Assembly: GCF_021134715.1 (NCBI RefSeq)
Contig: NC_060021.1
Span: 8,960,501 to 9,024,500 of the forward strand
Length of the DNA stretch: 64,000 nt
Source: Daphnia pulex
Lineage: Eukaryota > Arthropoda > Branchiopoda > Diplostraca > Daphniidae
Reading direction: 5' to 3'
Below are positions 36,401 to 53,700 of this stretch, in pieces. The first letter of the stretch is position 1, and each line of letters opens with the position of its first letter. The translations under genes were made by a program, and so were the position numbers. Under the pieces are notes generated by a model. It saw only the letters and a list, made by a program, of their open reading frames with translations, made no database searches and was not told the origin of the DNA.

Positions 36401-39400
36401 CGGGCGCTGCAGTGGAAACCCAAAAACAACAACATTGTCGTCCGTCTTTTTTGTTTTTTGTTTCTAAACTCGGCGTGTACTCAATCCACGTACGCCTAAC
36501 CTTTGGATTCCCTCCTTTCGTCGTGTGTGTGCCGAGCTCAGCTCCCCAGCGGAATAAGGAGGCGTCAAACGAGAAAAAGCAGCTCAAGCGCTCTTCTTTT
36601 TTACCCCTTGTGTGTGTTTCTTTTGGGCTGGGTCATTTGCTGTACTCTGCTGCCGCCCGCCGTGGCTGGCGATGAATGACGCGGCGGACGGACGCCATTT
36701 CCCTTTATTACGTCGTCAATGTCTCCCTGGTGGCCGACACTCGCATCTGTGAGGCGATTGGTTAAATGCCGTGTGCATCGATTTATTCCAAATAAACCGC
36801 AGCCACCTTACAAGTGCAGCTCCCCCCTAACACACACACAGAGAGATAGAAAATGAATATTTTAAAAAGCAGACACGATAACAGTATTAACCTAACGTTG
36901 GATACAACTAATAAGCAGAAAGCTGGGGAATGACACAGAGGGGAACCGACACCCCCCGAGAATTTTTTTCCAACGAACGGCGGAAAATTGAGGGGGAGAG
37001 AACCTCACGGTTGAACGTTGTAGGATAATGAGCCGCATTTTCCGTTCGCTGTTTGGGTTCGCCGGTTTTGACTGGACGCAGGAGGGGGGTGCACACAGTT
37101 CCTCAGCTGCTGTTGGTGTGTGTGTGTGCAGTTGAAACAACTCGACAATAATAACACAAAGCATTCACTTTGAGATCTATAAAAGAAACGGGTAGTTCCG
37201 TTCCCGGTTGGGGTGAGCGCCGGCCGGCCAACACAAACAACACGCTAGTCACCGATGATGATCGTATCACTGGAAATGGGAGCCCAGTTCCAAAACAGTT
37301 CTACAATAATAATGCCTTTTCATTGTTTTCCCTATACTTTCGATTGGATTTCTATCGCGTTTCCAAAATGGATTCCATCTTTAATTGCCCGCGCACGATG
37401 AAGATAAGCCGAAAACTTTAGCCGACCGAGTGACACGTCGAGGGTTTCCGACGGTTCCGCCCGGCCAAACTCCACCTGTCTGGTTTGGTAAGGGAAAAAA
37501 AAAAGGAATGACGTAACCCACCAAAATCTAGGAGCAGGTGCAACTTCGACCCGTTTCATTGTTATACCGGCCCTTAGGAAATAAATTGCGCCTTTAACAC
37601 ACACACAAGACAATATGGAGAAGCAAGAGCAAATGGCCGCGTTCCGAATTGGATCCTCGTCAAAGAAGACGACACTTTTTGCGATCCTGTTTTTGCACGA
37701 CATCACAAAGCTCCTCCCTCCTACTTTTTCCTTTGACGGGACAACTAAACCAAATAAAAGAAAACGGGACTCACTTTCTCCTGTCGTCAGTTTTTTTTTT
37801 TTTTCGCGATGATGGCGGCGGTGGCAACGACGGGATCATCTTCTCGGCGACAATACGGGCGAAAAAATAAATCCCGGGAAAAAATAAAACCTTCGTATTT
37901 CATAGTAAATAAAAAAAGGATGGAAGAAGAAGAAGAAGAAGAGTGGCCGCACGCCTTGAAGATTCTCGACGCGTTGTGCTGAGCTCCCGTGTTTACTGCT
38001 GCACGAAAAGCCCCCCCGGTCCCTCCCTCCCAGCTTTCATACTTTATTTATTATAAAGATCGACATCCCAATTTCAGACGACCGAGACGGACGACGTTGG
38101 TTGGGGAGTTCCCTTTTTTTGATTCTCTTCCCTTCTTTTGGGGTCCGTCCTCCAACATCATTTGAAAAGAGATCGTCGTCTATATATAAGACACAGCCGA
38201 GATGAGCCTTCCGGCCGGATCTTTTCTCCCCAACCCCCTCCTTCAGGATCGACGTATACATACACAAACATGGGCCGTCCTCTTCTCTTCAATATACACG
38301 ACGAATGACGAGGAGCGCGCCCAGCGATGATGAATAACGCATCGGGACCCGCGGGTTTAAGACGATTCCTTTTTGCATCTTTTGTTTTTTCTTGTTTCCG
38401 TGTCGATTTTTGTGTGTGAAACGTCCACCCATTTGGTTTGGCGCTAATGTTTTCGTGGCTTTTGAAAAATAACGGCGATGGTACTATATGACGCAGGGCG
38501 GGTGGAAGCCACACAGCTGGGACACCATGCACATGACGTCACTATAAGACTTTTTAAATATTTTCTTGTTGTTGTTATTATTGGAGCAGACACGTTGGTG
38601 TGCGACGCCATTATCTAAAACGACCGTGTGATGTTTGTTTTTTGTTTTTGGGAAAGGGATTAGGATCGATGACGTTCGTCGATCATCATCGTTCAAAAAG
38701 AATACACCGACTCGATAAGACACGCAGCCAACAACAACAACAACTCACGACACACGAGTTGAATAACTCATCATCAATGGCCGAAAGAGAGAAGAGAGAG
38801 AGTCAAACTGGCCTGGAGACTAGACGTATTGTATTAGAGCAGCTTTGTTCTTGGCTTGCCACTTTTCGATCCAATTTCGATTGATCTTCTTACGCACAAG
38901 ATTCTATTGTTATTGCCTCAGTGTTGCTGCACTTCATAATGGACCAACAACATCGCAGTTCAGACCGGATCGATAAAGGCATCACAACACACACACACGC
39001 ACGGCCGGCCCCTTTTCTTACTCTTTCATCATTCCGGCGAAAAAAAAGGAAAAGTTTAAGTTCCTCCCCCCCAAAAAAGTTGAAGCCGTAAAAGAAAAGT
39101 GGTGAATCTCTATAGGCAGATTGAATAAGCATTGGGTCGCAGAGTCTGCAGTGGCCAGCAGATATTCACACGTACAACACGTTCATTAATAATCTGGCAT
39201 TCATTAAAGGCCATTGTGTTTGTCTCGGCATTTTGTTTGGGAGAAAATGCGCGGCCCACGGAAGTTTCGCAGCATCGGCGGCAGTCAATCCAATTAGATA
39301 TTAATCAAGAAAGACCGACTGCACATAAATATCAAGTCGACTAGCTACATCTGTTTTCTTCTTCTTCTTCTTTTTTGGCCCCGCAGAGTCCGCAGATATA

Positions 39401-41097
39401 GATATATCTATTTGCTCCTGCTGCCGCACAGCCATTACAGACATATCAAGTGGAGTTACACGGGACGATGGAAATAGTTTGCGATGCTCCTCCTCCACAC
39501 ACCACTCTACTCGCGCAAAAGTGTTTCCCCTCCTCCTTGCCATCACTACGTTATCACATCCAAGGATGTCTACACTTTTCTCTCAGAGATACACTCACTG
39601 GAGAGGGGAAAAGTATCGATCCTAGACGTCGTGCCACCCGGGGAGTTTCGGATATTGAAACGCCAGCAGCCGCTCCCCTCCAAAAAAAAAAGTTTGTGAT
39701 TCCATTAAAGGTCAGAAAACTCGAATCTGATGTATAACATTTGCGCAGGAGCCAAGCAACGCCAAGAAGAGAAAAAGAGAGAACACGTCGATTGAATTAC
39801 GCGCAAATCAGCAATAAGACAGGGTGGGCCTCTCATCGTCCGACCTAGTTGAACCAATTTGATTGCCAGTGTTGGCTGCCGTATACATGGCGACAGCCGT
39901 TGATGATGTTGCGACAGAGCCTGGATGACAACAGAAGAAGAAGAAGAAGAAGAAGAAGAAGAAGAAGAAGAAGAGGAATGCGGATCGGCGACTGAATGAT
40001 CAATGAATCCCGTTTCCCAGATTATACACGACCAAGGCAGCGGAAGAAGATGGATGCATCATCTGATGTATACATTATTTCCTTTTGGGTCGTATTATCC
40101 CAGTGTATCAAGAGGAACGTAAAGTTGCTGGCATGGAAGGAGAGCCGAGAGCCGCCGCCGCTGGATGAGTTGAGTCCATGCCAAAACTCCTCCCGTCGTT
40201 GGCCCAATCAGGTCCCATCATGCGAATGAAAACAAACGGATTTGCTAGATGTGCACACGCCGTGCCACAATTTCGGGGGGGATTTTTTGTACGACGTCTG
40301 CGAGGACGACAAAAAACAAATACAATGGCGGAGGTAGAATTTTTGCAGAATCCGGTCGAGATGGATCCTTCTTCCTTCCCATTTACGTAATGTGCACAGT
40401 CGCTCCTACTTTTGCTCCAGCCGGAACAAGAACAAAAAAACCAAAAGAAAACGAAGAAAAAATGACTGGGCTGACCAGACTTGGCGACGGACGGGAGAAA
40501 AAAAAGAAACCTAATAAATAAATATTCGAGATACAATACCGCATCAATTGATTGAATCAACCAATAATGTTACACACGCTAACGGCCGGCCCATTTTTTT
40601 TTCTTTCTTTCCATTTCTTGTCATTTTATTTTATTGACTTTATTGAGAGTGCCAACTCCCAACGCTCGACCACCGTCCACACGTCCACCTCGTGAATCAC
40701 GGAAGCAATAACAACTCGTCCTGGATAAATAAATAAGGTCTATCGAAACCCCAACGTCAATCAAAGCGTTGAACTTCCAATTCCTGCTGGCCAGCAAACA
40801 CATCCAAACACGGCCACATAAATCCAAATGCCAGAGTTTTTTTTTTATTATTCTTGAAATAATAATAATAAAAAAGCAGAGCCTCAATTGGGCTCGATTT
40901 CTACTATGTGGGGGGTATCAAAATATAGACATCGTTTTTCTTAGATCATCTATATATAAAAGTAAGTAAGAAAAAGAGAAACAACCAAAAGGAACTGGAA
41001 CAATTTCCCTTTTCTTTTTTCTTTGGTTTTTTTGTTGAGGGACTTTTTTGAGCTGGCGAGTTCAATGGATTGTCCTTATTCTTCGGTATCTCTTCCG
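33492..41097. other. Non-coding region upstream of futsch and downstream of GALE
   Basis: These 7.6 kb hold the futsch 5' leader and promoter and the GALE 3'UTR. The minus-strand motif AATAAAATAAAATGAC near 40623-40637 could be the GALE polyadenylation signal. Many GA/CT, CA and AAG simple repeats are present (for example about 33670-33704, 34421-34440 and 39933-39975). No protein-coding exon was recognised on either strand. Confidence 0.5.
39933..39975. repeat. AAG trinucleotide microsatellite
   Basis: An uninterrupted run of about 14 AGA/AAG triplets on the plus strand, in non-coding DNA. Confidence 0.9.
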
Positions 41098-44319
<3,222 letters not shown>

Positions 44320-44335
44320 CGTCGACTTCTTCTTC

Positions 44336-44500
44336 CTAGTTGTGTGTATATGAAGGGAGAACATAAATAAAGCGAGTCATCGCATCGATCAGCGGTGAAT
44401 TAGCGCCAGTCTATAAATAGTGGCACTGCTATCCCACGCCAACAATGAACCAACATCTTTTTTCCCGAGTAAAAAAATCGTGAAAACTGGAATACTTACG
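44336..44500 (-). promoter_or_regulatory. GALE 5'UTR intron and end of upstream non-coding exon
   Basis: A near-consensus donor (GAC then GTAAGTATT) on the minus strand at 44499 and an acceptor (ACACAACTAG) ending at 44336 frame a 164-bp intron just before the GALE start codon at 44319. A non-coding first exon ending at 44500 is therefore likely. Its transcription start could not be placed. Confidence 0.55.
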
Positions 44501-47500
44501 TCCTTCAACTGTATAAATTGCGTCTTGGCCGACTGACGTGGACGGTTTGCGTAGTGTGTGGAGAGTAGTAAGTGATGAGTCTGGTTGTAGGAGAACTTGA
44601 ACATCAACTGCAAAAAAGGACCTATTACACAGTGGGTCTTTGTGCCGCGCAGGATCTTGGCTGTTGGCCCAGAGGTTCCCGATGCGACCACCAATCCATA
44701 CGGCTAGAATTGATTGACGATTCAAGCGCTAGATGTCGCCGTCTGCCGAATCATCGCCGGATGGATTTTCCCGTCTTTTCTAAAAGAAAAAAAAATTAGA
44801 AAATTATTATTTTTACACACACACACACGCGCGCGCGTTACACCCAATCAACCCGAACCCCTAAAGGAGTAGGTGTTTTCTTTTTATTTATTTATTTTTT
44901 TATTTCTCTCGTTTTCTTCTTTTCATCGTTAAGTGCTGGGCGGTGTGTGGAAAAGACCAGCCAACATGCCGGCCGGCCGGTTTTTTTTTTTATTTTCTTT
45001 TCTGTCGGCCAATTTTGAGGCGTCCGTTTCGGTCGGTCGGAATATTTATTCCATTCCGTTTCTTTTTGACTACCGAGGCAAGACAACCCCCCCTCCGGTG
45101 ATGGCGGAACGCGGATGGGATAAAGCCGATCCGCAATCGCTCGTCCGTTTCCATAAACGTGGTGCCCCCGATGGGGGGAAAGAAAAGAGAAAAGGGGAGC
45201 GGAAATCGTTTAGTTTTGAAGGAGAGAAACCGGCCAAATAAAAAAAAACAATCAAAGTGGAGAAAAACAAAAAGTCGGAAAAAAGTCGGAAAAATTGCGG
45301 CTGAAAGACTTTGATTGATTTGATTTGACTGGATAAAGAAGAAGAAAAAACCGAGTGTGGGATGGAAGAAGTGGCGTCACGTTAGGTCCAAGTTTGGAGG
45401 AATGAAATGGAAGCGAAGAACCAGTCAAGTGTGTTGGTGTTATGGCAACCGGCGACGACGACGACACGGGCCGGGCCCCGTCATGAAGAGAAGAGTAGGA
45501 GGTAGAGAAGGGGGAGGGGATGGATAGGATAGAGGCGCGCCACACAAACGCCCCCGCCCGCATCCGCACCGCTTGTGTGCCCGTTGGGAGTTTTTTTTCT
45601 TTTTTCCCTTTTTTCTGTCCGGTTTCCTCTGCCATCCATTCCGCTGGCAACACAGAGAGAGAGAGACAAAGTTATGGTCCATCTCTTTTGTTGTTGTTCT
45701 GACCGGACAAGACAAAAGAACAGCAACAACAAAAGGAGAGAAACGGGGCAGCGGCCAGAAAACAACAACAAACGGCCACAAGAAACAAAGTGGAGGAAAG
45801 AAAAACAACAACTTTTGCCCAAAAAGGACAAACAACAAATGAACTTGGGGGGACTAGAAAAAAGGATCGTGACATTGACGTCCCGCGGTCCCGAACTTGC
45901 CTCTCCCCTCCCTTAAAAAAAAACCGACGAAACGGATCGTGTTGGATACCCGGTGACTCTCCAAATCCCCCCCTCTCTCCCGTGACATGACTCTTGTTGC
46001 CCGGCATTTTCTCCCCACCAATTTTCCGTCTCCCAACTTCTTCTTTCCTCCCGGTTATCTTTTCCTCCTCTTTTTTTTGTTTCTTTCTCCCGTCTGCACA
46101 AGTTGTGAAGGCGACCGAGTACGTGCAAGGAGGGTGGGTGGGGGTCCGTGGTTTCTTTCCTCCCGTTTTCTAAAAAAGCTCCAGCAGCAGCCACCAACGT
46201 ACACCGAGGAAACCATCACCGGGGCTACCAACGCTAGAAAAGAAGGGAAAATTGGGTTATTGCGACAAGAGAGAAAGAACGGCCCCTTCTTCTTCTACTC
46301 CGCTCACTCCTGGCGCAATGTACAAGGAGGGAGAAAAAGGAGAACGTGCTGGCTGATATATACTGGAAGGAGAATGGGGGGAGAGAGAAATGGTGTACAG
46401 GGAAACCGTTTGCTGTGTGTGACTTAACTCCCCTGTGCTGCTGGCCCATGTTGTTGTTGTGTGGATATATCGGGACGACGACGACGACGGGTGTGGGTGT
46501 ATAGCGCGTTCCGCTGTGGGGTAGATTTTCTTCTTTTTCTTTGTGTGCGTGAGAACGTACGTGCCGGAGCTCTGACAGCCAATGGCAAACAACTCGGGAC
46601 GGTATATATCTCCTAGGCTGCTGCTGCTGCTCCTGCCAATGCTTTAGTGCGCTGCATGCACACATAATAGTGTGCGGGCCGTCTGTGCTGCACGATGGAG
46701 CACAGCTCTACATAAATATAAAAGATGCTTTACTGGGTGTACAAAAAGAGAAAGAAGAAGAAGAAGAAGACATTTTTATTTTATTTTTCTCTTTTCTCTC
46801 TATTCCTTCTCCTTTTTCCCCCCGTCTCCTCCACACAGACAGACAGACGCACTTCAAATATTTAACAGTCCCTCAACCAGAAAGAAAGAAAGAAAGAAAA
46901 GAAGCTTAAATCCTCCGACTCCCTTTTGGGAGGGGGGGAGGACGACCCGTGTCCGTTTCATGCGGTCACAGATGAAAAAGACGCGCCAGACTTTTTCTCT
47001 TGTCCGCTTCCCTTCGCCAATGAATTGAGACAGGAGAGACCCCAAGAAAAAGAAAACAAGAACAAACCAAATGGGAGAAAACTTTGTGTGGGCACAAAGT
47101 TCGTTGAACGCGGCCAAACGAGAATCGTCGAATCGCTGGTGTCAACTCGATCCAACGGCCAAACAAACAAACAGAAAAAGGAGAAAACAATTTCGATTCT
47201 TTGGCTGCGTGTTGTGGCGTGGTGGTGGTGGGGGCGCCAACACGGGCCGTCCACCAAACCCAACAACAACCTTGTTCTCTCTCTCTCTTCTTCTTCTATT
47301 CCACACAACAACAACAACAGCAACCACACTCTCTTCTTCTTCTCTCTCCTTTCGGTTTGCCTGTCTGCTGTCCGAGCTGGGCCACCCACCGAGAGAGAGA
47401 GAGAGAGAGAGAAGGGAAAATAGGAGACGGACCAGATGTCGGCTGAGCCTTTCCTTGTTATTGCGGCTGTGGGGGCCATCACTGAGCTGCTGCTGCTCTC

Positions 47501-50500
47501 TCTCAATCTCCTTTTTTCTTTTCTTCTTTTTACCTTGTGACTTGACTCGATGATAACAATTTTCTCCCCTCCCTCGCAGCCACTGAATTTGATCATCAAG
47601 AAAAGAAAAGGCCGGCCAAGTAAAAGAAAGAAAGAAAAGGAGAGAGAGAGAGAACGGCCCCCCTTCTTCTTCTTCCATTATTATTATCGTCATGATTATT
47701 ATTTGTGTCTTGTTTTCCTTTTTTTTTCTTTTCCTTTCTTGTTTTGGGGCGGCCCCTCCATGTGAAAACCGCACGACAACCGCTGGTGGGTTTCGTGTGT
47801 GCCCCGACTGCTGCCCCGTACGAGCCGGTCACAATTTCCCCCAACAAAAAAAAACAAAAACAACAAGAGCAGAAAAATAACGAAACAAGCTCATCATTTC
47901 ATTGGATATTGTGTCGACGAGTCAGTCAGTCGAGTCTTGGCCCATAATCAAACCATGTACACACACACACGCGCGCTGGCCGGGGTACACAGACGGGCAA
48001 ACATTGTGTGTCCGTCTCAGCTAGCTGAAAAAAAGAAAAAAGAGAAAGAAAGAAAAAGAGAGATATAGGACGTATATACTGCTGGCTGGCCAAAAGGCGG
48101 CGCTTCAGGGATTGACCGCATACGACCGATGTTGTTTTTGTTTTTGTCAGCTGGGAGGGAAATGGGAGAGAAAAGAAGAAGAAGAAAAAAGGAGCGGGGC
48201 GCGCACGATGGCGGCGGCGGCCCCCGGTTTGGGACCGGGGCAAATAGACAGGACCCAATACCTTACGCTCGCTCACTCGCTGGTGGTAGTGGTAGTGACT
48301 TTTCTTTCTGTCTATACTTTTCTTCCATGGAAAATGAGAAGTAGAGAGGGAGAACCCGCATCCAGCACCGCCGCCCATATCAACAGTTGGCCTTAATTTT
48401 TGCTCGTCTGCATAGCATTTGCATACCATCAGGCCAGCCATGCACGACATGCTGCTGCACTTGCATTCGAGCTGTCCGACACACACACACACACACAAAG
48501 AAGACGCAAGAAAATGAAATTTGACGTCTGTACCCACTGGCTTCTTTCTCTTCATTCCAATAAGAAAAACAAGAAAAATGATTAAAAAGTCGGCGGTCGC
48601 AGAGAGAGAGTCTAATAATAGAATTAAGACTCTCTTATACGAGAGGGGCGCTCTTTAATAAAGTTCAAAAGTTGAGCAGTCGGTGCGAGCAGGGGGATCG
48701 GATTGCAACTGCTGCAGGTGAGTGGGCGGCATCGACGAGGACGCCATTTATTGCGACCTACGACGAAATGACTGGCGAATCATTTCCACTAGAAAAATCT
48801 CCGTCAGTGTCTTTTTTGGGGGCTTTCTTTGGGGTTTTTTAAAAAATAATGGCAGAGAAAGGAGAGTCTGGCAAGGTGAAAAGAAAAATCGTGAAAATCC
48901 ATTTTTTTTTTTTTGTTCTTTCGTTGGAAAAAGAGAAAAAAATAAAAGAGACGGGCAAACACACCCGTGGGCGGGCGGCGCAGTTGTGGGTGGGTGGGTG
49001 GATTGAACGCGTGAGGGGGGAAAAAAAAAGAGAAAAGACGCGACGCCAAATAGACGACCGACCGACCGACGCGCCCCACTGGAAATGTATCACCCGCTGT
49101 CGCTCCAGGGGGCCTCCCTCCCTTCTTCTCTCTCCCGGTCGTTTTCCTCCTATTTTTTTTTTCTCTCTTGTGACGGGTCGGCCCGTTAGATTGGACCCGG
49201 ACTTTTTTTTCTCTTTCTTTCTTGTGTCTGCGTGAAAATAATAAAAAGGGCCGCCACGAAAAGATGGGAAAAGAGTGGACAGGTCTGACGTCTGTCCGTC
49301 TCTTGGCCTCGACGACCCCGATGACGGGAATGCACAGGCCGCTGCCCACGACATCAAGAATAAAAAAGGCGTCTGTTAAGTTGAACGCTTCAACTTTGTC
49401 TTTTTCTCTCTCCGCGTCGAGAGAAAAGAAAATGGAGGACAACAACAAAAAAAAGGGAGGACCGAGTCAGTTGATGAGAGACCCAACGTCTCTCCCCCAT
49501 ATCGCCAAGTAGAGGGGGGAAAGAAAAGAATAAAATATCTAAAGAGGTGGAATAGGGGAGGATCAAGAATAGGGGCTCTCCGCTCAACTGGCAGCAGCAG
49601 CAGCAGAGAACAGAAGGTAAGTTCATATCTTCTCTCTTTTTGTATGTGCCACACCGAACGAGCGGCGACGACGTAGGAGGGACTTTTTTTTTCGTTCGAC
49701 GGAAATGAAACGAGAGTCCCCCCCCTCCACCCTCCCGCAACGACGACGACGCCACCGACTTTGAAGGCACACAGACAAAAAAAAAGTGGGAGGTTGGTTA
49801 GTTTTTTCTTTCTATTTCTCTGGCTCCTTTTTTCTCCTCTCCCTCTTTTCTCCCACCCGTTCGTTCGTTCGTTCGTGTGGGTTGGCGCCCGTTAGCTGCC
49901 GCCTCCTGGACTTCTTTGCCTCCGTCTTGTATAGGAAACTCTGTCCCATTCGGGAATCCGTTTCCTTTGGGGGCTCTGCCTCGCTCCTACATATAAATAT
50001 AAGAGAGAAAAAAAAAGGAAGGGGCCACGCTCTTTGTGTGTGTAGAGGAGGGGGGGGGGAAGGGAAGGAGAGGTTTTATCACGTCCGGCGGCCACGGAGT
50101 TGAGAGAGCTGCTGCTGCTGGCGGCGTCTCTCTCTCTTTTGGCGGATTGTGTCTCTGGGTATATAAAGAGGGAGGAGGGTATAGGATCCGCCGCTCTATG
50201 GAGAGAAGAGGAGAAAAGTACTAGGAGCTGCTGCTGCCGGAGTCTAGAGGATATAGTGGCGGCAGCGTTGCCTCCCACTTTGAGCTCCAAAGAGTGGGGG
50301 GGAGAGAGAAGGGAGGACTGGGTGGATGTGTGTGTGGGCCGTCGTCTATCTCCGACTGTCGAGTGGAGAGGGGAAAAAGGAGGAGGCAGTAACCCCCCCT
50401 CTCTCTCTCCTTTGGCTGGGCTATATACACGGTTCCACCAGTTCCACTATCGGCCACTTCTCAACAACAAGCCGGACTTGACTCACTCACTCCCCTCTCT

Positions 50501-50786
50501 CTCTCTCACGGCCGTCTGTGTGTGTGTCTGTCTCTTTGTGTGTGTGTGTGTGTCTGTGGAGAAACTGGAAAAAAAGAGTTTGGAACAGACGACAAGAAAT
50601 TATTAGACGACGGCGGAATTAAAAATTCAACAACATCCGTTTGTGCTCTGCGTGTTGGTTTTTTCCGCGTGCGAATGTGCCCAGTGCACAGGGAACTTGT
50701 TGATGTGTCCAGTTGACTGTCAGTGTCTTTTTTCGATTATCGATTGATTGTGTGTGTGTGAATTTTGAGAAAAAAACTGTGAAAAA
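44501..50786. other. Simple-sequence-rich region upstream of NOL4
   Basis: No coding exon was recognised in 6.3 kb between the divergent GALE and NOL4 genes. The DNA is dominated by alternating polypurine and polypyrimidine tracts, GA and CA microsatellites (for example about 47392-47413 and 48480-48497) and CAG/CGG-like triplets. TATA-like motifs occur near 46602 and 50159. Donor-like sites on the plus strand, CAG/GTGAGTGG at about 48718 and AAG/GTAAGTTC at about 49617, could end non-coding NOL4 leader exons, but this is tentative. Confidence 0.45.
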
Positions 50787-53700
50787 ATGCGGAGTCAAAC
50801 AGCGACGACGACCAACAACCGGAAACGAGGGCGGGAATCGACGGGCGTCTCATCGTCGCCCGTTCGATCGACTCGTCTCAAAACGGGACGTCATCCGCCG
50901 CCGCCTCCGCGCCACCATTCGCTAGTCACCGCCACCGCCGCCGTATTGGACGACCTGATCAAAGTGGAGGACGACCTGCAGACGGACGACGAGCTGGTCA
51001 AAATGCTGCGACGGGCCGAGGAGGACGATCCGGCCACTGAGGATTGGGACGAGGAGATCATTTCCTTCAAGAAAAAGAAAAAGATGATGATGATCAAAAA
51101 GGAGAACAAAAACCTTTCACCAGCGACGGTCATCGGCCCCCCTTCTTCCTTGTCAGATGGAACCGGACCAGCGGACCACGACCAGCCGACGCCATCCAAA
51201 AACAGAAAAACCTCGTTGCTACTCCTCCAGCAGCAGCAGCAGGTCGCTAATGGCTTTCCGGTGACCGTGTTTCCACCTGCCGCCGATAACAATAACAGCA
51301 GCCCACCTCCTCCACCTTCTGCCGGACCCTTTCAGCAACGCCTCAACAACAGCAGCAGTAAGAATAGTAGCAGCAGAGCCAACAGCAAGCCGGAACAGAA
51401 ACTGGCCGTCATCAGCCGACATCCAGTCAAAGAGGCTCCTCCTTCTCTTTCTTCTTCTTCTTCGGCTGCTGCCACCAGACGGGATAACAACAACAGCGAT
51501 GAAGCGGCGACGGCGGCGGCGGCCGTGATGGTTGCGGTAACATCAGCCGCCGCGTCCATTCGCCGACAACAAATGAAAGAAGCTTTCCAGCCTTGGGTCA
51601 TGCAGGTCCGTTTTTTGGCTTTTCTCTTTTTCTTCGTTTCCGTCGCTTTGCACACGAATGACCCAGAATTCCATCCAGGGTCCCGTCATCATCTAAATGT
51701 TCTTCTTTTTTTTCTTCTTTTTCCGGTTGTTGTTGTTGTTGTTGCAGACGTACGGGGATGCGGCCAAGACCAAGACAATTTCACGGCGCAAATCGGAGCG
51801 GATCGCCAGGATTTTGAGGGGCGAGGACCGATCGAACGGGGCCGACTCGTCTAAATTCCGTTTCTGGGTCCGAGCCAAAGGTTTCCGTCTCGGTGCAACT
51901 GCTGGCAACTCAGACTCCTCCTCCTCCTCTCCTTCCTCATCCATTTCATCGGACCTCATGTCGTCGGCGGCTGAGCCGCTGTCTGCAACCAACGACCCGT
52001 CACACGACGAACTCTACGTCGTCACCAGCACCGCAAAGGTAAAAATAACAACAAAAAACCACCACCCAATTGCCCGTCTCTCTCCGATAACTTTCGCCAA
52101 CAAAAAGAGAAAAAGCGACGCCGCCGCCACCGCCACCACCGTCCGCTTTCCATACGGGACGCACGTGGAAAGTTAACGAGAAAAACAAGAAGAAAAGAGA
52201 TGCGACTTTTGGGTGAAAGGGGGGACGCCTTGACGCCGTGTGGGTGGGTGGTGGTGGGGTTCTTTGTATAGACGGGAGGTGGGAGAGAGAGCCGTTGCTC
52301 CGGTGCGGAATAAGAAGGAGGAGCCGATGACGACGACCGAGAAGAGACAAGACACTCCATCAGAGCAAATGCAAGTAACAGCAGCAGCAGCCCTCCCCCT
52401 TTTTCCCTTCTTCTTCTAACCGGAGAAGAGACAGACAGGGGCCGGAGTGGATCGATGTGGGGGCCGGTGGAGGTCCTTTCGGGTGAAAAGAAAGAAACGA
52501 AAAAAATAAAAATAAAAAAAAGGTGGTCGGGGTCGGTTTCTCCCCCCTCTGGCTGCTGCTGTCACGGTCGACGCTGTTTGTTATATATCCTCCCTCTCTT
52601 CGTCCCCCCCCCACTGCTCTTATGTTTCCCCCATGTCCACTGTCTGTGGTGGCGCCAAATAGGGGACGCCCGCGTCCGCCATCGTCCGCCGGATGGAACG
52701 TTCCCCCCTTCATTCTCCGCCATCCGCTTTTTTCTTTTTTCCTCCCCTCTCTCTCTCTCTATTCCCTCCATTCTTTTGTCGTCGTGCATTATATCCCGAA
52801 CGACGACGACGACGGTGATGCCACCCCACTGCAACTCCCACTTCTTCTCAACCCGTTTTGATCATTCGCGGCACACTCAACTCACCAACAACCAAAACAA
52901 ACAATGGCAGGAAGTTGTTCCTGCCGTTTCTTTTTTCCGCATTCCCCCCACCTCATCGCCGTCGTCGTCCGCGTTTTGATTTGCCTCCGCCAAAGAAAAA
53001 GAAAAAATGAGGTGCGAATCAAACGGCACATCCATCTCGAGGAGACAAAAGAGCAAAATAGGAGCTCCTGGCTGGCTCCTAACGAGCGGCGAAAGTCGTT
53101 AACGGTTGGAGCAGACGACAGACGATTCCGGCAGTTCCTTTTTTCTTCTTCTTCTTCAGTTCCCATTCGTTGCGTGGCACTCACTCACCGACTCTATGGC
53201 AGACGATGATCATATCTTTTCTTTCTTTCTTTCCTTGGCTCCTTTTCGGCGTTTCTGTTGATACGAAAGAAAAAGAAAGAAAAAGAAGAAGAAGCAAACA
53301 AGATTCAGGGCGGGATCGAGTATCTACTTCCCTTTTTGGGGTCGCTCGCTCGTTGCCTCTCCCAGACGTGGGACGTGCAACGTTTTCCCTTTTTCCTCCT
53401 CCTCATCGTCGTGTGTTTGTTTTTGCCCTTGCCCGGCTCTCTCGCTCGTTCACCCGCACACACACACACAGATTCCCGTCGCCATGACGACAACCCAATA
53501 CCCTCCCACTCTCCTCTTTTTTTCTTTCTTTTCGACGGGCCCACCCCAATCCATCCCAAACTGGTTTCTCTTTCTTCTCCTCACGACCCGTCTCTGCCTC
53601 TCCTTTGTGTCTGGGCCCGACCGGGGCTCCTTTCCCAACACGTCCGTCAACGCCATCTACTCCACCAAACGCCAAACTCACCTTCTTTTCTTTATTTATT

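Noticed and set aside
36160..36675. Plus-strand 171-codon open frame
   Set aside because: No recognisable family, composition like the surrounding non-coding DNA, and no supporting promoter or splice sites.
46958..48555. Several overlapping 200-codon open frames on the minus strand
   Set aside because: They consist of Lys/Arg/Glu or Ser/Phe/Leu runs produced by polypurine/polypyrimidine tracts; several frames are open at once, with no conserved motif or splice support.
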